From assembly GCF_024362785.1 (NCBI RefSeq), contig NZ_CP093301.1:2356001-2420000 (forward strand): a DNA stretch of 64,000 nucleotides, written 5' to 3'. This stretch comes from Evansella sp. LMS18 (GTDB lineage: Bacteria > Bacillota > Bacilli > Bacillales > Salisediminibacteriaceae). Positions 50,859 through 60,592 of the stretch are shown piece by piece. The notes under the pieces are model-generated. The model had not been told where the DNA came from, searched no databases, and saw only the letters and a program-made list of their open reading frames with translations. Both the position numbers and the translations under genes were made by a program. How positions within the stretch are numbered: position 1 is the first letter of the stretch; every line of letters begins with the position of its first letter.

Positions 50859-52925
50859 TTATTTTTTCGCGATACGTACGCGGTTTGTTTCTCCTGCTTC
50901 TGCAGAGCCTTCTTTTTCGATGACAACATATTCATCGTCAGCTAAGTTCGTGAAGACGATTGGTGTCACAGAAGATGTTGCTTCGTTTTTCACCACGCCG
51001 AGGTCCACTTCTAATAAAGGCTGGCCTGTATCAACTGTCTGACCTTGTTCGATAAGAGCTTCGAAACCTTTTCCTTTCAGGTTAACAGTATCGATACCAA
51101 CATGAATCAGGATTTCCTTGCCGTTATCTGCCTGAAGGCCGATCGCGTGTTTCGTCGGGAACAGGTTAACGATTGTTCCAGATGCCGGAGCAGTTACGGT
51201 AATTTTGCCGTCTGCCTCGGAAGGATCGATAGCAAAGCCGTCACCCATCATTTTTTCAGCAAACATTTTGTCAGGTACTTCTGAGATAGGAACTACCTTA
51301 CCTGCCATAGGAACTGCAATCTGCATATCTTCTACAGACGCTTCTGCAGGAGGAGGTGAAACAGGTGTTTCTGGTTCTTCTTCCACTACCGGAGTTTTTC
51401 CGGAGATGATATCTTCAATCTGCCCTTTGATTGTTTCAGAACGAGGGCCGAAAATAGCCTGGATGTTCTTGTCTACTTGCATCACACCGGAAGCGCCAAG
51501 CTCTTTCAGACGGTCTTTCTGGACTTTATCAATATCCGCTACAGAAACACGCAGACGAGTAATACAAGCATCTAAGTGAGTCAGGTTTTCTTTTCCGCCC
51601 AGAGCTTTAAGAACGTTATAAGGAAGTTCTGTGTTCCCGCCCTTGCCTTTCTTAGCGCCCCCTTGAACAGCATCGTCATTTTTCTCACGGCCTGGAGTCA
51701 TCAGGTTGAACTTCTTGATCATGAATGTGAACAGGAAGTAGTAAATAACCGCGAATACAAGACCGACGAGAATAACAATCCACCAAGGCTCACGGCCAGG
51801 TACCACTCCGAACAGGAAGAAGTCGATAGCTCCTCCGGAGAACGTGTACCCCATATTTATATTCAGGTAGTACAGAATCACGAAAGATATTCCATCAAGC
51901 ACCGCATGGATAAAGAACAGAAGCGGTGACAGGAACAGGAAGGAGAATTCGATTGGCTCTGTGATACCTGTTAAGAAAGAGGTAAGTGCCGCAGAACCTA
52001 ATAATCCTCCTACAAGCTTTTTATTTTCCGGACGGGCCTGGTGGTACATGGCAAGGGCCGCAGCCGGCAGACCGAACATCATGATTGGGAATTCCCCAGC
52101 CATGAAGTGTCCCGCAGTAAGCTCAACGCCGTCACGAAGCTGGGCGAAGAAAATATTCATATCTCCACGGACAATTTCTCCCGCCGCGTTCGTATACATA
52201 CCGAATTCGAACCAGAACGGAGCGTGGAAAATATGGTGGAGACCAAATGGAATTAATAAACGTTTTACAAAACCGAAGAAGAATACAGCGACAGCCATCG
52301 CTTCTTCCATAAGGAATTGGGAGAAGTTATTCATTCCTGTCTGGATCGGAGGCCAGATAAAGAACAGGGCCACACCGACAAAGAAAGCAGAAAATGCAGT
52401 TACAATCGGCACAAATCGTTTACCGGCAAAGAATCCTAAAAATGCCGGCAGTTCAATCGTGTAAAACCGGTTATATGCCCAGGCTGCCAGGGCACCGATA
52501 ATGATACCCCCAAATACACCAGTCTGGAGTGTTGGGATACCGAGGACGAGGGCGTAGGCAGGGTTTTCCCCTGATACTACCTGCTCAAGTGTCAGGCCGC
52601 CCATTACTCCCATGGTAACGTTCATAACGAGGTAACCGACGAGAGCTGCCAGTGCGGCAACACCTGCCCCGTTAGTTAAACCAACGGCGACCCCGAGGGC
52701 GAAGATAAGTGCTAAGTTATCAAAAATTATTCCGCCGGCAGATTCCATCATTGTTGCCAGGCCAGTGAAAAAGTCATTTTCCAGGAACGGCATAAGATTG
52801 ACCATGTTCTGGTTTCTCATAGCGTTACCGAAAGCGAGCAGCAAACCGGCAGCCGGAAGGATAGCAACTGGCAGCATCAGTGATTTACCGATACGCTGCA
52901 GCTGTCCAAATGCTCTTTTAAACAT
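50859..52925 (-). CDS. ptsG: PTS glucose-type transporter, fused IICBA
   Basis: 688 residues from the ATG at 52923-52925; an ATG three codons earlier abuts the AAAGGAG site. EIIC membrane part (about 1-400) begins [25 protein letters not shown] and carries [13 protein letters not shown] and LPFGLHHI-type [18 protein letters not shown] (about 445-520) has the phosphorylated Cys in [16 protein letters not shown] (about 545-685) has the phosphorylated His in [10 protein letters not shown]. It imports and phosphorylates glucose or a similar sugar. The upstream GlcT gene and an antiterminator/terminator leader support the glucose assignment. Confidence 0.94.
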   Translation of the reverse strand: MFKRAFGQLQRIGKSLMLPVAILPAAGLLLAFGNAMRNQNMVNLMPFLENDFFTGLATMMESAGGIIFDNLALIFALGVAVGLTNGAGVAALAALVGYLVMNVTMGVMGGLTLEQVVSGENPAYALVLGIPTLQTGVFGGIIIGALAAWAYNRFYTIELPAFLGFFAGKRFVPIVTAFSAFFVGVALFFIWPPIQTGMNNFSQFLMEEAMAVAVFFFGFVKRLLIPFGLHHIFHAPFWFEFGMYTNAAGEIVRGDMNIFFAQLRDGVELTAGHFMAGEFPIMMFGLPAAALAMYHQARPENKKLVGGLLGSAALTSFLTGITEPIEFSFLFLSPLLFFIHAVLDGISFVILYYLNINMGYTFSGGAIDFFLFGVVPGREPWWIVILVGLVFAVIYYFLFTFMIKKFNLMTPGREKNDDAVQGGAKKGKGGNTELPYNVLKALGGKENLTHLDACITRLRVSVADIDKVQKDRLKELGASGVMQVDKNIQAIFGPRSETIKGQIEDIISGKTPVVEEEPETPVSPPPAEASVEDMQIAVPMAGKVVPISEVPDKMFAEKMMGDGFAIDPSEADGKITVTAPASGTIVNLFPTKHAIGLQADNGKEILIHVGIDTVNLKGKGFEALIEQGQTVDTGQPLLEVDLGVVKNEATSSVTPIVFTNLADDEYVVIEKEGSAEAGETNRVRIAKK

Positions 52926-53024
52926 ATGTAACATCTCCTTTTTAGTTTTTAAAAATGATGATATGAAAATAAGAAAGTATAAAAGTTTTTGCGAAAGTTT
53001 ATTCCACGAAAATCTTTCATTGCA

Positions 53025-53139
53025 ACAAAAAAGGCATGAGTGAAAAAGTGATACAGTGGTGGCATAAAAGGAAGGTCAACCAAATTAAGGTTAATTTCCC
53101 TCAAAATCCACACACTATACAACCTTTTCGCTCATGCCT
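53025..53139 (-). promoter_or_regulatory. GlcT-controlled antiterminator/terminator in the ptsG leader
   Basis: On the minus strand, GGCATGAGCGAAAA pairs with TTTTTCACTCATGCC over about 100 bases and is followed by TTTTTTGTTG, a terminator. A second pairing region (TTGTATAGTG / CACTGTATC) lies inside. The arrangement, between glcT and ptsG, matches the RAT-terminator of B. subtilis ptsG, where GlcT binds the antiterminator RNA when glucose is present. Confidence 0.8.
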
Positions 53140-53217
53140 GCTTAACCAGTAACACGGAAAACGTTATAGTTGGTGTTATATGTTTTTGCCGGCCTGGCAG
53201 AGCCATTTCAAAAATGG

Positions 53218-54048
53218 TTACCTTTTCATTAATCTTTGCAGATGAAGGGTCAGATAAACCGCTTCAGCATCTGGCACCGGCTTTTTTAATTTTTGCTGCA
53301 TGACTTTCATCAATTTCCAAGACAGATTGTAGCATACAGGATATTGTTCCTGCAAGACATTTTTTAATGTTTCCTGTTCCTCCATGTAGTCCCCGCTCTG
53401 CACTCTTTCAATGGCATGGTGTATGTGGCGGACGAGGCGGAGGTAATTCATGTCTGTCTTATCAACAGTGATTTTCAGGTTTTCCTCAATTATTTCCACA
53501 AGGCTGGCGACAAGCTGGGTATCCTTATTAATTTCCGCAAGATCCCGGTTCGTCAGAGCGCTGTGTATATGCAGTGCGATAAAACCAATTTCCCCTTCCG
53601 GAATAGTGAGATCCAGCTGGTCGCTGAGGGATTCCACAATTTCCTCAGCCATCGCATATTCTTTCGGATAGGCAAGCTCTGTTTCTTTGCGGAACGGATT
53701 CTTCACCCCGAGCCCTTCCCTGATCCGCTTAATGGCAAAAAACAGGTGGTCAGTGAGGCCAACATGTATATGTTCGTTCAGCTGGACTTTAAACCGTTCC
53801 TCGATTCTTGTGATGATGTCGTCCATCAGCGCTATAAACGACTCATCCACATATTCAAGAAGCTTCATATATTGCTTTTGTTCTTCGGTGTTTTTCAGGA
53901 CGAAGAACTTCTCGGCCTGCTCGCCGGCTACCGTGTCACCAGGACGCTTGCCGAATCCGAGCCCCTTGCCGATCAAGATAATCTCTTCATATTCCGGGTG
54001 TTCAGCGATTATAACGTTATTATTTAATGCTTTCTTTACGTAAATCAC
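53218..54048 (-). CDS. glcT: BglG-family antiterminator GlcT
   Basis: 276 residues. The N-terminal co-antiterminator RNA-binding domain (MIYVKKALNNNVIIAEHPEYEEIILIGKGLGF) is followed by two PRD domains with regulatory His residues (NEHIHVGLTDHL, IHSALTNRDL, LVRHIHHAIERVQ, LTLHLQRL). Non-phosphorylated GlcT binds the leader of ptsG and allows readthrough. Gene order glcT-ptsG is the classical one. Confidence 0.93.
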   Translation of the reverse strand: MIYVKKALNNNVIIAEHPEYEEIILIGKGLGFGKRPGDTVAGEQAEKFFVLKNTEEQKQYMKLLEYVDESFIALMDDIITRIEERFKVQLNEHIHVGLTDHLFFAIKRIREGLGVKNPFRKETELAYPKEYAMAEEIVESLSDQLDLTIPEGEIGFIALHIHSALTNRDLAEINKDTQLVASLVEIIEENLKITVDKTDMNYLRLVRHIHHAIERVQSGDYMEEQETLKNVLQEQYPVCYNLSWKLMKVMQQKLKKPVPDAEAVYLTLHLQRLMKR

Positions 54049-54294
54049 AGTGGTCTTCCTCCAAATAATATATATCAGGCCAGCCGGCCAGAGTGATAAA
54101 GATTATGATATAGCTCAGGATACCTTTTTTTCTTGGAAATAGAAAGATTAAAGCGCTTTCCATTTTATTACATGGTTGAGAAGTGCAGGATAAAAACACG
54201 AAGAAACGGGTAAACACAAACAGAGGGTTAATTAGTACAGGGCGGCCAGTCATTTTGCAGCGAAATCAGCCTGAAAAGCCAGAGGTGAGTAACG

Positions 54295-55734
54295 ATTAAA
54301 AAAGTTTTATCAGCGATAGCTTTAGTCATTATATTGTATGTTATTTACGCATTTATAACAGGGGTAGTAATGTTCCAGATTGCAGGCTATGAAGAGGAAA
54401 GCTATCCTGCAGAAGAACGTGATATTGAGCGTTTTTACGGAGAGGAAGAATCGGTTGACCGTGTCGCTTTAATTGAAGGCAGGCTGGAATCGAAAGCAGC
54501 ACGGAATAATATACGGGAGTCTGCCCAGGAGACCCTGGATATAACCAATTTTAAACTGAATGAAGGATCCGCCGCGGATATGTTTTTTGCGAGCGTGGTG
54601 GAAGCTGCTGACAGAGGTGTGAAAGTTAGGATTCTGTTTGATGGCATTTTTCACGAATTGCGGGGCGAACAGACGGATATTGTGTACGCAATGGCCGCCC
54701 ATCCTAATATTCAGCTGAAATTTTATGAACCAGTAGATCTGCTGCGCCCGTGGACGCTGAATAACAGGCTCCACGATAAGCTGGTTATCGCAGATGATAA
54801 TCTGGTGATGATCAGCGGGAGAAATATAGGAGACAGATACTTTGCCCCTGAAGGTTATGAGAATGCGACAAATGACAGGGATGCAGTAGTTTACAATACG
54901 GAAGATGCCAGCTTTGGAGACAGTGTAATATATGAGGTGAAAGATTATTTCGAGTATGTGTGGAATCATGAATTCTCTCATGATACTTCAGAAGATCTCT
55001 CTGAACGGCAGCTTGAGGAAGGAGAAGAAAGACTTGCTGAATTCAGGGAGCAGCTCGAGTTTTTCCATGAGGAGTACGCTGAATTCTTCCACCAGGAGCT
55101 GGACTGGGAAGAAATGTCCCATCCGACCAGGAATGTAACTTTCATTCATAATCCTATTGAAAGGATGAATAAAGATCCATGGGTATGGAAGGATATCACC
55201 GCTTTAATGGAGAGTGCAGAGGATTATATTTTTATGCAAAGTCCGTTCATTATTCCTTCCGACAAAATGATGGAGCATCTTGACACGGACAATATAACTG
55301 CCGGACAGGTGGATATTCTGACAAACTCCCTTGCTGCGAGCCCAAACGAAACAGCATGGTCAGGCTGGTACGGACATAGGGAGGAGATTGCCGCCTCAAT
55401 GGCTGACGTGTACGAATATCAGGGGCCGGTCGACTCTATACACGGCAAGTCTTTCCTGATTGATGACCGAATCAGCATTATCGGTTCTTTCAACCTTGAC
55501 CCAAGAAGTGTCTATCTCAGCACGGAAAGTATGTTTGTCGTGGACAGTGAAGAGGTTAACGGGGAGCTTCGGGATTTTGTTGAGGAAATGATGCAGTACG
55601 AGAGCCTTAAGGTAGCCGATGACGGGTCGTATGTTCCTAACGAAAATGTGGAAGAAGAGGATGTATCCACATCTAAGTATCTGAATATGTGGTTTCAGTC
55701 TCTTATAACAAGGTTTTTCGAGCATATGCTGTAG
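54295..55734 (+). CDS. Phospholipase D family protein (cardiolipin synthase-like) with probable ATT start
   Basis: 479 residues if it starts at the ATT at 54295, which follows GAGGTGAG with a five-base gap and gives a natural N-terminus, MKKVLSAIALVIILYVIYAF, with positive residues then a membrane anchor. The next possible start, TTG at 54334, would cut the helix and lacks a ribosome site. Two PLD catalytic motifs are present: LHDKLVIADDNLVMISGRNIGDRY and IHGKSFLIDDRISIIGSFNLDPRS (HxKx4D). It probably acts outside on phospholipids. An Arg/Glu-rich helical insert lies between the halves. Confidence 0.87.
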   Translation: MKKVLSAIALVIILYVIYAFITGVVMFQIAGYEEESYPAEERDIERFYGEEESVDRVALIEGRLESKAARNNIRESAQETLDITNFKLNEGSAADMFFASVVEAADRGVKVRILFDGIFHELRGEQTDIVYAMAAHPNIQLKFYEPVDLLRPWTLNNRLHDKLVIADDNLVMISGRNIGDRYFAPEGYENATNDRDAVVYNTEDASFGDSVIYEVKDYFEYVWNHEFSHDTSEDLSERQLEEGEERLAEFREQLEFFHEEYAEFFHQELDWEEMSHPTRNVTFIHNPIERMNKDPWVWKDITALMESAEDYIFMQSPFIIPSDKMMEHLDTDNITAGQVDILTNSLAASPNETAWSGWYGHREEIAASMADVYEYQGPVDSIHGKSFLIDDRISIIGSFNLDPRSVYLSTESMFVVDSEEVNGELRDFVEEMMQYESLKVADDGSYVPNENVEEEDVSTSKYLNMWFQSLITRFFEHML

Positions 55735-55784
55735 GTTGCTTAAACTTACAGCATTCCTTGAACAAAAATAGAAATCTCAACCAT

Positions 55785-55813
55785 AAAAAGCAGCGCAGCC
55801 GCTGCTTTTTTTT
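55785..55813. terminator. Bidirectional terminator
   Basis: AAAAGCAGCG-CAGC-CGCTGCTTTT with eight T, between convergent genes. Confidence 0.92.
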
Positions 55814-55825
55814 CATAGCTCCGAC

Positions 55826-56416
55826 TCAGAAAATATCCTCAAGGGAAGAGTGGTAAAAACAGTCTGTGAGCAGTTCGCAGGTCTTGGAAAAACGATGCTT
55901 TTTATTTAAGGGCACTTTAAACTTTTTAATAAGGAAAATAAGGGAACATATAGACAGGAAGAATGTTGTTACTGGCTTTTTACCAATTAGTTTGCTGTAT
56001 AAAAACATTTTTAAATAAAGCAGAGCAGACCAGAAAATAGTCCAGCCGTGCTTGTACTGAAGCAGCTTCTGTTTATGAATGATGTATTCCGTAATGCTCG
56101 AAGCTGCAACCCATTTGATGACATGCCAGAATTGTTTTCGGAAAGTGGACGGGTATCCCGACAAAAAAGCCAGGACTAATAAGGGAGTAATGAAGAATAC
56201 GTGTATTATTCTTAACAGCCTCCAGTTCATCCCGTTAGGAGTAAACTCCCAGACAAGGTGCCTTCTGCAAAGATAATAGTAAAAAATATTCACCATACTG
56301 ACGTAGCCTATGTTTTTATAATATTTCGGGAAATGGCGCCATGTTTTGTTAAACAGATTCAGCAGTACAATCAACAAAACTATTGCAGCTTGTCCTTTGA
56401 TTTGCTTATTTTTCAT
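55826..56416 (-). CDS. CBO0543-family membrane protein
   Basis: 196 residues, five or six helices, many aromatic and basic residues. Features such as NIFYYYLCRRHLVWEF, YPSTFRKQFWHVIKWV and ITEYIIHKQ resemble the CBO0543 family of clostridial and bacillus membrane proteins of unknown function. The start has AAGGAG upstream (reading the minus strand). Gene alone. The 250 bases after it hold no recognised feature. Confidence 0.7.
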   Translation of the reverse strand: MKNKQIKGQAAIVLLIVLLNLFNKTWRHFPKYYKNIGYVSMVNIFYYYLCRRHLVWEFTPNGMNWRLLRIIHVFFITPLLVLAFLSGYPSTFRKQFWHVIKWVAASSITEYIIHKQKLLQYKHGWTIFWSALLYLKMFLYSKLIGKKPVTTFFLSICSLIFLIKKFKVPLNKKHRFSKTCELLTDCFYHSSLEDIF

Positions 56417-56667
56417 GGGTATGCTCCTTAACTAATGTTCTTAATAGTTAAGGTGTGTAAAATATTACAATATATGTAAGTTGGTGACTGTGAAAATTTG
56501 TAAGTTTTGCTGTGGCGGGGAATTTTGGAACCAACCTTCATTTAAAAACGTAGATGGGAGTATATATTTAGAATCCTGCAGCAAAGGGAATACAGATAGC
56601 AGGATGGTCCATTGCTGAAAGGTCAGGTAAGTTATCATACGATTTTTACAGAAATGAGGTGCTTAGT

Positions 56668-57921
56668 GTGGCGGATTCCCCAAAAAACAAAAGCAAAGAT
56701 TATGAGCAGATGGAGGACCTCTTCAAATATATGTACGAAAGCTTAAATAAATCGAAGCTGTCAGGGTCCATGAAAGATAAGATTGTTGATGAAATAGGGA
56801 AACTGAAGTCATTTACTGTGGATGCGAGGGCACCGAGAATCGCTCTTGTAGGGAGAAGAGGCTCCGGGAAATCGAGTCTGATCAATGCTATCTTCGGTGA
56901 ATATAAAGCAGAAGTGGGCGATATCAAATCAAAAACCGGCCGGGGAACATGGTACACCTATGAAGGTGAACTTGGAGAAATGGAAATTCTCGATACGAGG
57001 GGGCTCGGGGAGTCGGAAGCGCCGGACGAGGAAACTTCGGCGGCGGACCCAGTCTCCGAGGTGAAGGCTTCTATTAAAGAAAAGTGCCCGGACGTGATCT
57101 TATTTTTAGCAAAGGCAAAGGAAGTAGGGGCAAGGATCGATGAGGACGCAGTACAGCTCCTGGACCTGAAAAAGGAAGTTAATACGATTCATGATTACGA
57201 TGTTCCTGTAATTGGCGTCGTCACACAGGTGGACGAGCTTGCGCCCCTGTCTGATAGTACCCCTCCGTTTTCCAGCCCGAGAAAGCAGGAAAACATCGAG
57301 TCCTCTGTGGAGATGCTTGGAGACAAGCTGGAAGAGATTGTTTCCACACCGATTAAGGTTATTCCGGTTTGCTCTTATATGGAGTTTGATAACGGGAAAA
57401 TTGTCTACGACCTCAGATGGAATGTAGATGTGCTGGTTGACTATCTCGTAAAGGAGCTTCCCACCGAAGCCCAGGTAATCCTTGCTAAGCTGTCAAAAAT
57501 AAAGTCGGTCCAGAAAAAACTGGCCCGTAAAATCGGCAAAGGGGTCGCCGGTGTGACAGGGATTGTGGGCGCTTCTCCAATACCAGGCTCCGATATGCCA
57601 ATCATCACGAGCCTGCAGATTTCCATGGTCGGCTCTATCGCAATGATCGGCGGAACAAAGATTAATAAAAGAAAAATAATTGATTTCATCGGCGCACTTG
57701 GGGTCAATGCGGGTGTCGGTTTCGCACTGAGGGAAGTAGCCAGGCAGGCGGTGAAGATCTTCCCGGGCGCAGGCAGTGTCATTTCCGGTTCACTTGCAAC
57801 AGCCGGGACGTACGCACTGTGCGAAGCCGCAATTAAATACTTCATAGACTATCGCTCTGCAGACGAAGCGAAGAAAACGTTCGAAAAGGAACTGGATGCA
57901 AAGCGGGAAGAGCTGGGTTAA
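56668..57921 (+). CDS. Era-like GTPase with C-terminal DUF697 domain
   Basis: 417 residues from a GTG at 56668, six bases after GAGGTG. GTPase domain at about 55-260 with G1 GRRGSGKSSLIN, G3 LDTRGLGES and G4 VTQVDEL (TQxD for NKxD). The C-terminus (about 290-395) is DUF697, with Gly/Ala-rich amphipathic hydrophobic stretches (GVAGVTGIVGASPIPGSDMP, VGSIAMIGGTKINKR). Such GTPases associate with membranes, and the role is unsettled; relatives include LeoA-like and YcjF-like proteins. It is monocistronic with its own terminator. Confidence 0.82.
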   Translation: MADSPKNKSKDYEQMEDLFKYMYESLNKSKLSGSMKDKIVDEIGKLKSFTVDARAPRIALVGRRGSGKSSLINAIFGEYKAEVGDIKSKTGRGTWYTYEGELGEMEILDTRGLGESEAPDEETSAADPVSEVKASIKEKCPDVILFLAKAKEVGARIDEDAVQLLDLKKEVNTIHDYDVPVIGVVTQVDELAPLSDSTPPFSSPRKQENIESSVEMLGDKLEEIVSTPIKVIPVCSYMEFDNGKIVYDLRWNVDVLVDYLVKELPTEAQVILAKLSKIKSVQKKLARKIGKGVAGVTGIVGASPIPGSDMPIITSLQISMVGSIAMIGGTKINKRKIIDFIGALGVNAGVGFALREVARQAVKIFPGAGSVISGSLATAGTYALCEAAIKYFIDYRSADEAKKTFEKELDAKREELG

Positions 57922-57924
57922 TGA

Positions 57925-57962
57925 AAAAAGCTGATCCATTTTGGTGGATCAGCTTGTTTTAA
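57925..57962 (+). terminator. Terminator after DUF697 GTPase
   Basis: AAGCTGATCCA / TGGATCAGCTT with TTTT after it. Confidence 0.9.
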
Positions 57963-58013
57963 TGGTTAAATTGGGGGTTTCGCAGGGAGTTTACTGGTGG
58001 TGCGGAGGCTGGG

Positions 58014-58142
58014 TGATGATATATCGGCGAAATTGGGTGGTTTATCGGCGAAATTTTAATTTTATCGGCGAAGTTAGGTGGTTTATTGGCGAATTTTAGA
58101 TTTTATTGGCGAAATGCGATGATTTATCGGCGAAACCCTATT
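58014..58142. repeat. 21-bp-period array, core TTATCGGCGAAA
   Basis: Six units of (T)AT(C/T)GGCGAA at 58023, 58044, 58064, 58085, 58105 and 58126, in steps of 20-21 bp, between two convergent genes. Confidence 0.85.
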
Positions 58143-58216
58143 TTTAGCAGCGGAGGCCAATGAAGCTCCCCCTGCTCAGCTTCGCCCGCCGACCCAGCAA
58201 AAAAACCAGCAATCTA

Positions 58217-59293
58217 TTAGTCCGGCAGAAAAGCCTGCTTCGGAATCGATATATGGATTCCTTTGTTCGTATTCACCACCTGGGTGATGGAGAAGTCGGC
58301 GCCCACTGCAAGGAATGAGTAAGCCTCGTCTTTATTCAAGTTGTAGAAGTCCTGCAAAAACTTGATGGATTTAAAAGAAGCTATTTTTGCCGCCTCATCC
58401 AGATCTTCATGAAACGCATGGATCATCCATTCCTTATTTGTTTCCAGAATCGGTAAAGGAAAGTGGAAATCCTTTCTTACTTTTACCCTTAACAGGCAGT
58501 TTAGTGATGCTTCCACGCCTGTCCCGTTCAGTTCGCCGTCCCCCTGGGTAAGGTGTGAGTCACCGAGGGATAACAAGGCCCCTTTATTTTGCACAGGGTA
58601 GTACATGGTTGTATCCGCACCAATCCGCCAGTTGTCTATATTCCCACCGTAATAGGATGGAGGGACGGTGCTTATTTTTCCCTCTTCCGCCGGAGCCACT
58701 GCCATTGTTCCGATGTGGAGACGGGCAGGGAGCTGGGTGCCCTTCAATGTTTCCATCCGAGCCACTTCCTCTGGCTGGAGGATTCTGCCGTTCACATCAT
58801 AGGCACCAGGGTAATTATAGGCAAACTGTGGTGTGAGCCATTGCCCTTTATCATCAATCTTATAGAGTGTGACCCGTTCTTTTTCATTAAACTCTTTTTC
58901 ATCAAAAAGGAAGCCCCATGGTGCAGATAAATTTGACCCGTACGGAATCCGCGGTTCCAGGTCGAGGATCTGCACTTCAAGCATGTCGCCTGGTTCAGCG
59001 TCCTCCACATAAATCGGTCCGGTCAGCAGGTGAGGCCCGGGTTTTCGGGTTTCTTCAGGGATATTATCATAAATCTCTCTGATGCCATCATCCATCATCA
59101 GGTCAGGGGCATCGCCAGCGTGGTGCGTCACCGTTTCCACGTGAACGAAATCACCGGATTTCACCTTGATTGCAGGCTTAAGCGTTTTATCAAAATACCC
59201 CCAATGAACTGTTTCTGAGTTTGCTTCTAGGGAATGAACTTTTGCTTCTTTGATTTTATGCGATAAAGAAGATTTGAGAGGGGAAATTCGCAT
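58217..59293 (-). CDS. Acetamidase/formamidase family protein
   Basis: 358 residues from the ATG at 59291-59293, nine bases after GGAGGT. Motifs of the FmdA/AmdA family: VHWGYFDKTLKPAIKVKSGD, THHAGDAP, GPIYVEDAEPGDMLEVQILDL, RLHIGTMAVAP, GGNIDN and SLGDSHLTQGDGE. These metal-dependent enzymes hydrolyse formamide or acetamide to ammonia and the acid. Gene alone, without a urea or nitrile locus, so the natural amide is uncertain. Confidence 0.88.
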   Translation of the reverse strand: MRISPLKSSLSHKIKEAKVHSLEANSETVHWGYFDKTLKPAIKVKSGDFVHVETVTHHAGDAPDLMMDDGIREIYDNIPEETRKPGPHLLTGPIYVEDAEPGDMLEVQILDLEPRIPYGSNLSAPWGFLFDEKEFNEKERVTLYKIDDKGQWLTPQFAYNYPGAYDVNGRILQPEEVARMETLKGTQLPARLHIGTMAVAPAEEGKISTVPPSYYGGNIDNWRIGADTTMYYPVQNKGALLSLGDSHLTQGDGELNGTGVEASLNCLLRVKVRKDFHFPLPILETNKEWMIHAFHEDLDEAAKIASFKSIKFLQDFYNLNKDEAYSFLAVGADFSITQVVNTNKGIHISIPKQAFLPD

Positions 59294-59464
59294 ACTGCAC
59301 ATACCTCCAGTTAAATAGGACTTTTCTTTATTGGGAGATTTTCCTTTTTTAACAGTGGCGTAAACATAGGGAGAAAAAGGTCAGCCCATTATATACGAAT
59401 TGGATTTGGAAATTAGGAGGGGCGCTTTATAAACAGAGAGCTTCCAGCATGCCTGAACTCCCGG

Positions 59465-60051
59465 AAAAGTGAAGAGAAAGGTAATGCAGGAGGGTCCATC
59501 ATCCCCGAACTCCCGGAAAAATGAAGAGAAAGGTAATGCAGGAGGATCCATCATCCCCGAACTCCCGGAAAAATGAAGAGAAAGGTAATGCAGGAGGATC
59601 CATCATCCCCGAACTCCTGGAAAAGTGAAGAGAAAGGTAATGCAGGAGGGTCCATCATACCCGAACTCCCGGAAAAGTGAAGAGAAAGGTAATGCAGGAG
59701 GGTCCATCATACCCGAACTCCCGGAAAAGTGAAGAGAAAGGTAATGCAGGAGGATCCATCATGCCCGAACTTCCGGAAAAGTGAAGAGAAAGGTAATGCA
59801 GGAGGGTCCATCATACCCGAACTCCTGGAAAAGTGAAGAGAAAGGTAATGCAGGAGGATCCATCATCCCCGAACTCCCGGAAAAATGAAGAGAAAGGTAA
59901 TGCTGGAGGGTCCATCATACCCGAACTCCCGGAAAAGTGAAGAGAAAGGTAATGCAGGAGGGTCCATCATACCCGAACTTCTGGAAAAGTGAAGAGAAAG
60001 GTAATGCAGGAGGATCCATCATGCCCGAACTTCCGAAAAAAAGAGGCAAGC
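59465..60051. repeat. 52-bp tandem array, eleven units (type A)
   Basis: Units contain GAAGAGAAAGGTAATGCAGG and CATCATNCCCGAACTCC, with GGTAATGC every 52 bp from 59480 to 60000 (eleven copies, no slippage). Very close to the array at 39.8 kb. It continues in phase into the next array. Confidence 0.95.
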
Positions 60052-60592
60052 GGTAACGCGAGAACGTCTCGCATACCCGCTCGGAAAAAATCCGAGTAAA
60101 GGCGGTAACGCGAGAGCGTCTTGCATACCCGAACTTCCGAAAAAAAGAGGCAAGCGGTAACGCGAGAACGTCTCGCATGCCCGCTCGGAAGAAAATCGAG
60201 TCAAAGCGGTAACGCGAGAACGTCTCGCATGCCCGCTCGGGAGAAAATCAAGATAAAGCGGTAACGCGAGAGCATCTCGCATGCCCGCTCGGAAGAAAAT
60301 CGAGTCAAAGCGGTAACGCGAGAGCGTCTCGCATACCCGCTCGGGAGAAAATCGAGATAAAGCGGTAACGCGAGAACGTCTCGCATGCCCGCTCGGGAGA
60401 AAATCGAGATAAAGCGGTAACGCGAGAACGTCTCGCGTACCCGCTCGGAAGAAAATCGAGTCAAAGCGGTAACGCGAGAGCATCTCGCATACCCGCTCGG
60501 AAGAAAATCGAGTCAAAGCGGTAACGCGAGAGCGTCTCGCATGCCCGCTCCGGAGAAAATCCGAGTAAAAGCGGTAACGCGAGACGATGTTA
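60052..60592. repeat. 52-bp tandem array, eleven units (type B)
   Basis: GGTAACGCGAGA, a three-base loop and TCTCGCATGCCC form a clear hairpin, then a linker with CTCG...CGAG. GGTAACGC lies every 52 bp from 60052 to 60572 (eleven copies). The first unit is exactly 52 bp after the last type A unit, so the 22 units form one uninterrupted phase. Minus-strand open frames across it are repeat artefacts. Confidence 0.95.

Noticed and set aside
59465-60592. CRISPR array (27-base repeat plus 25-base spacer look)
   Set aside because: The 25-base linkers are themselves conserved between units, there is no cas gene, and the same period appears in many short intergenic arrays.
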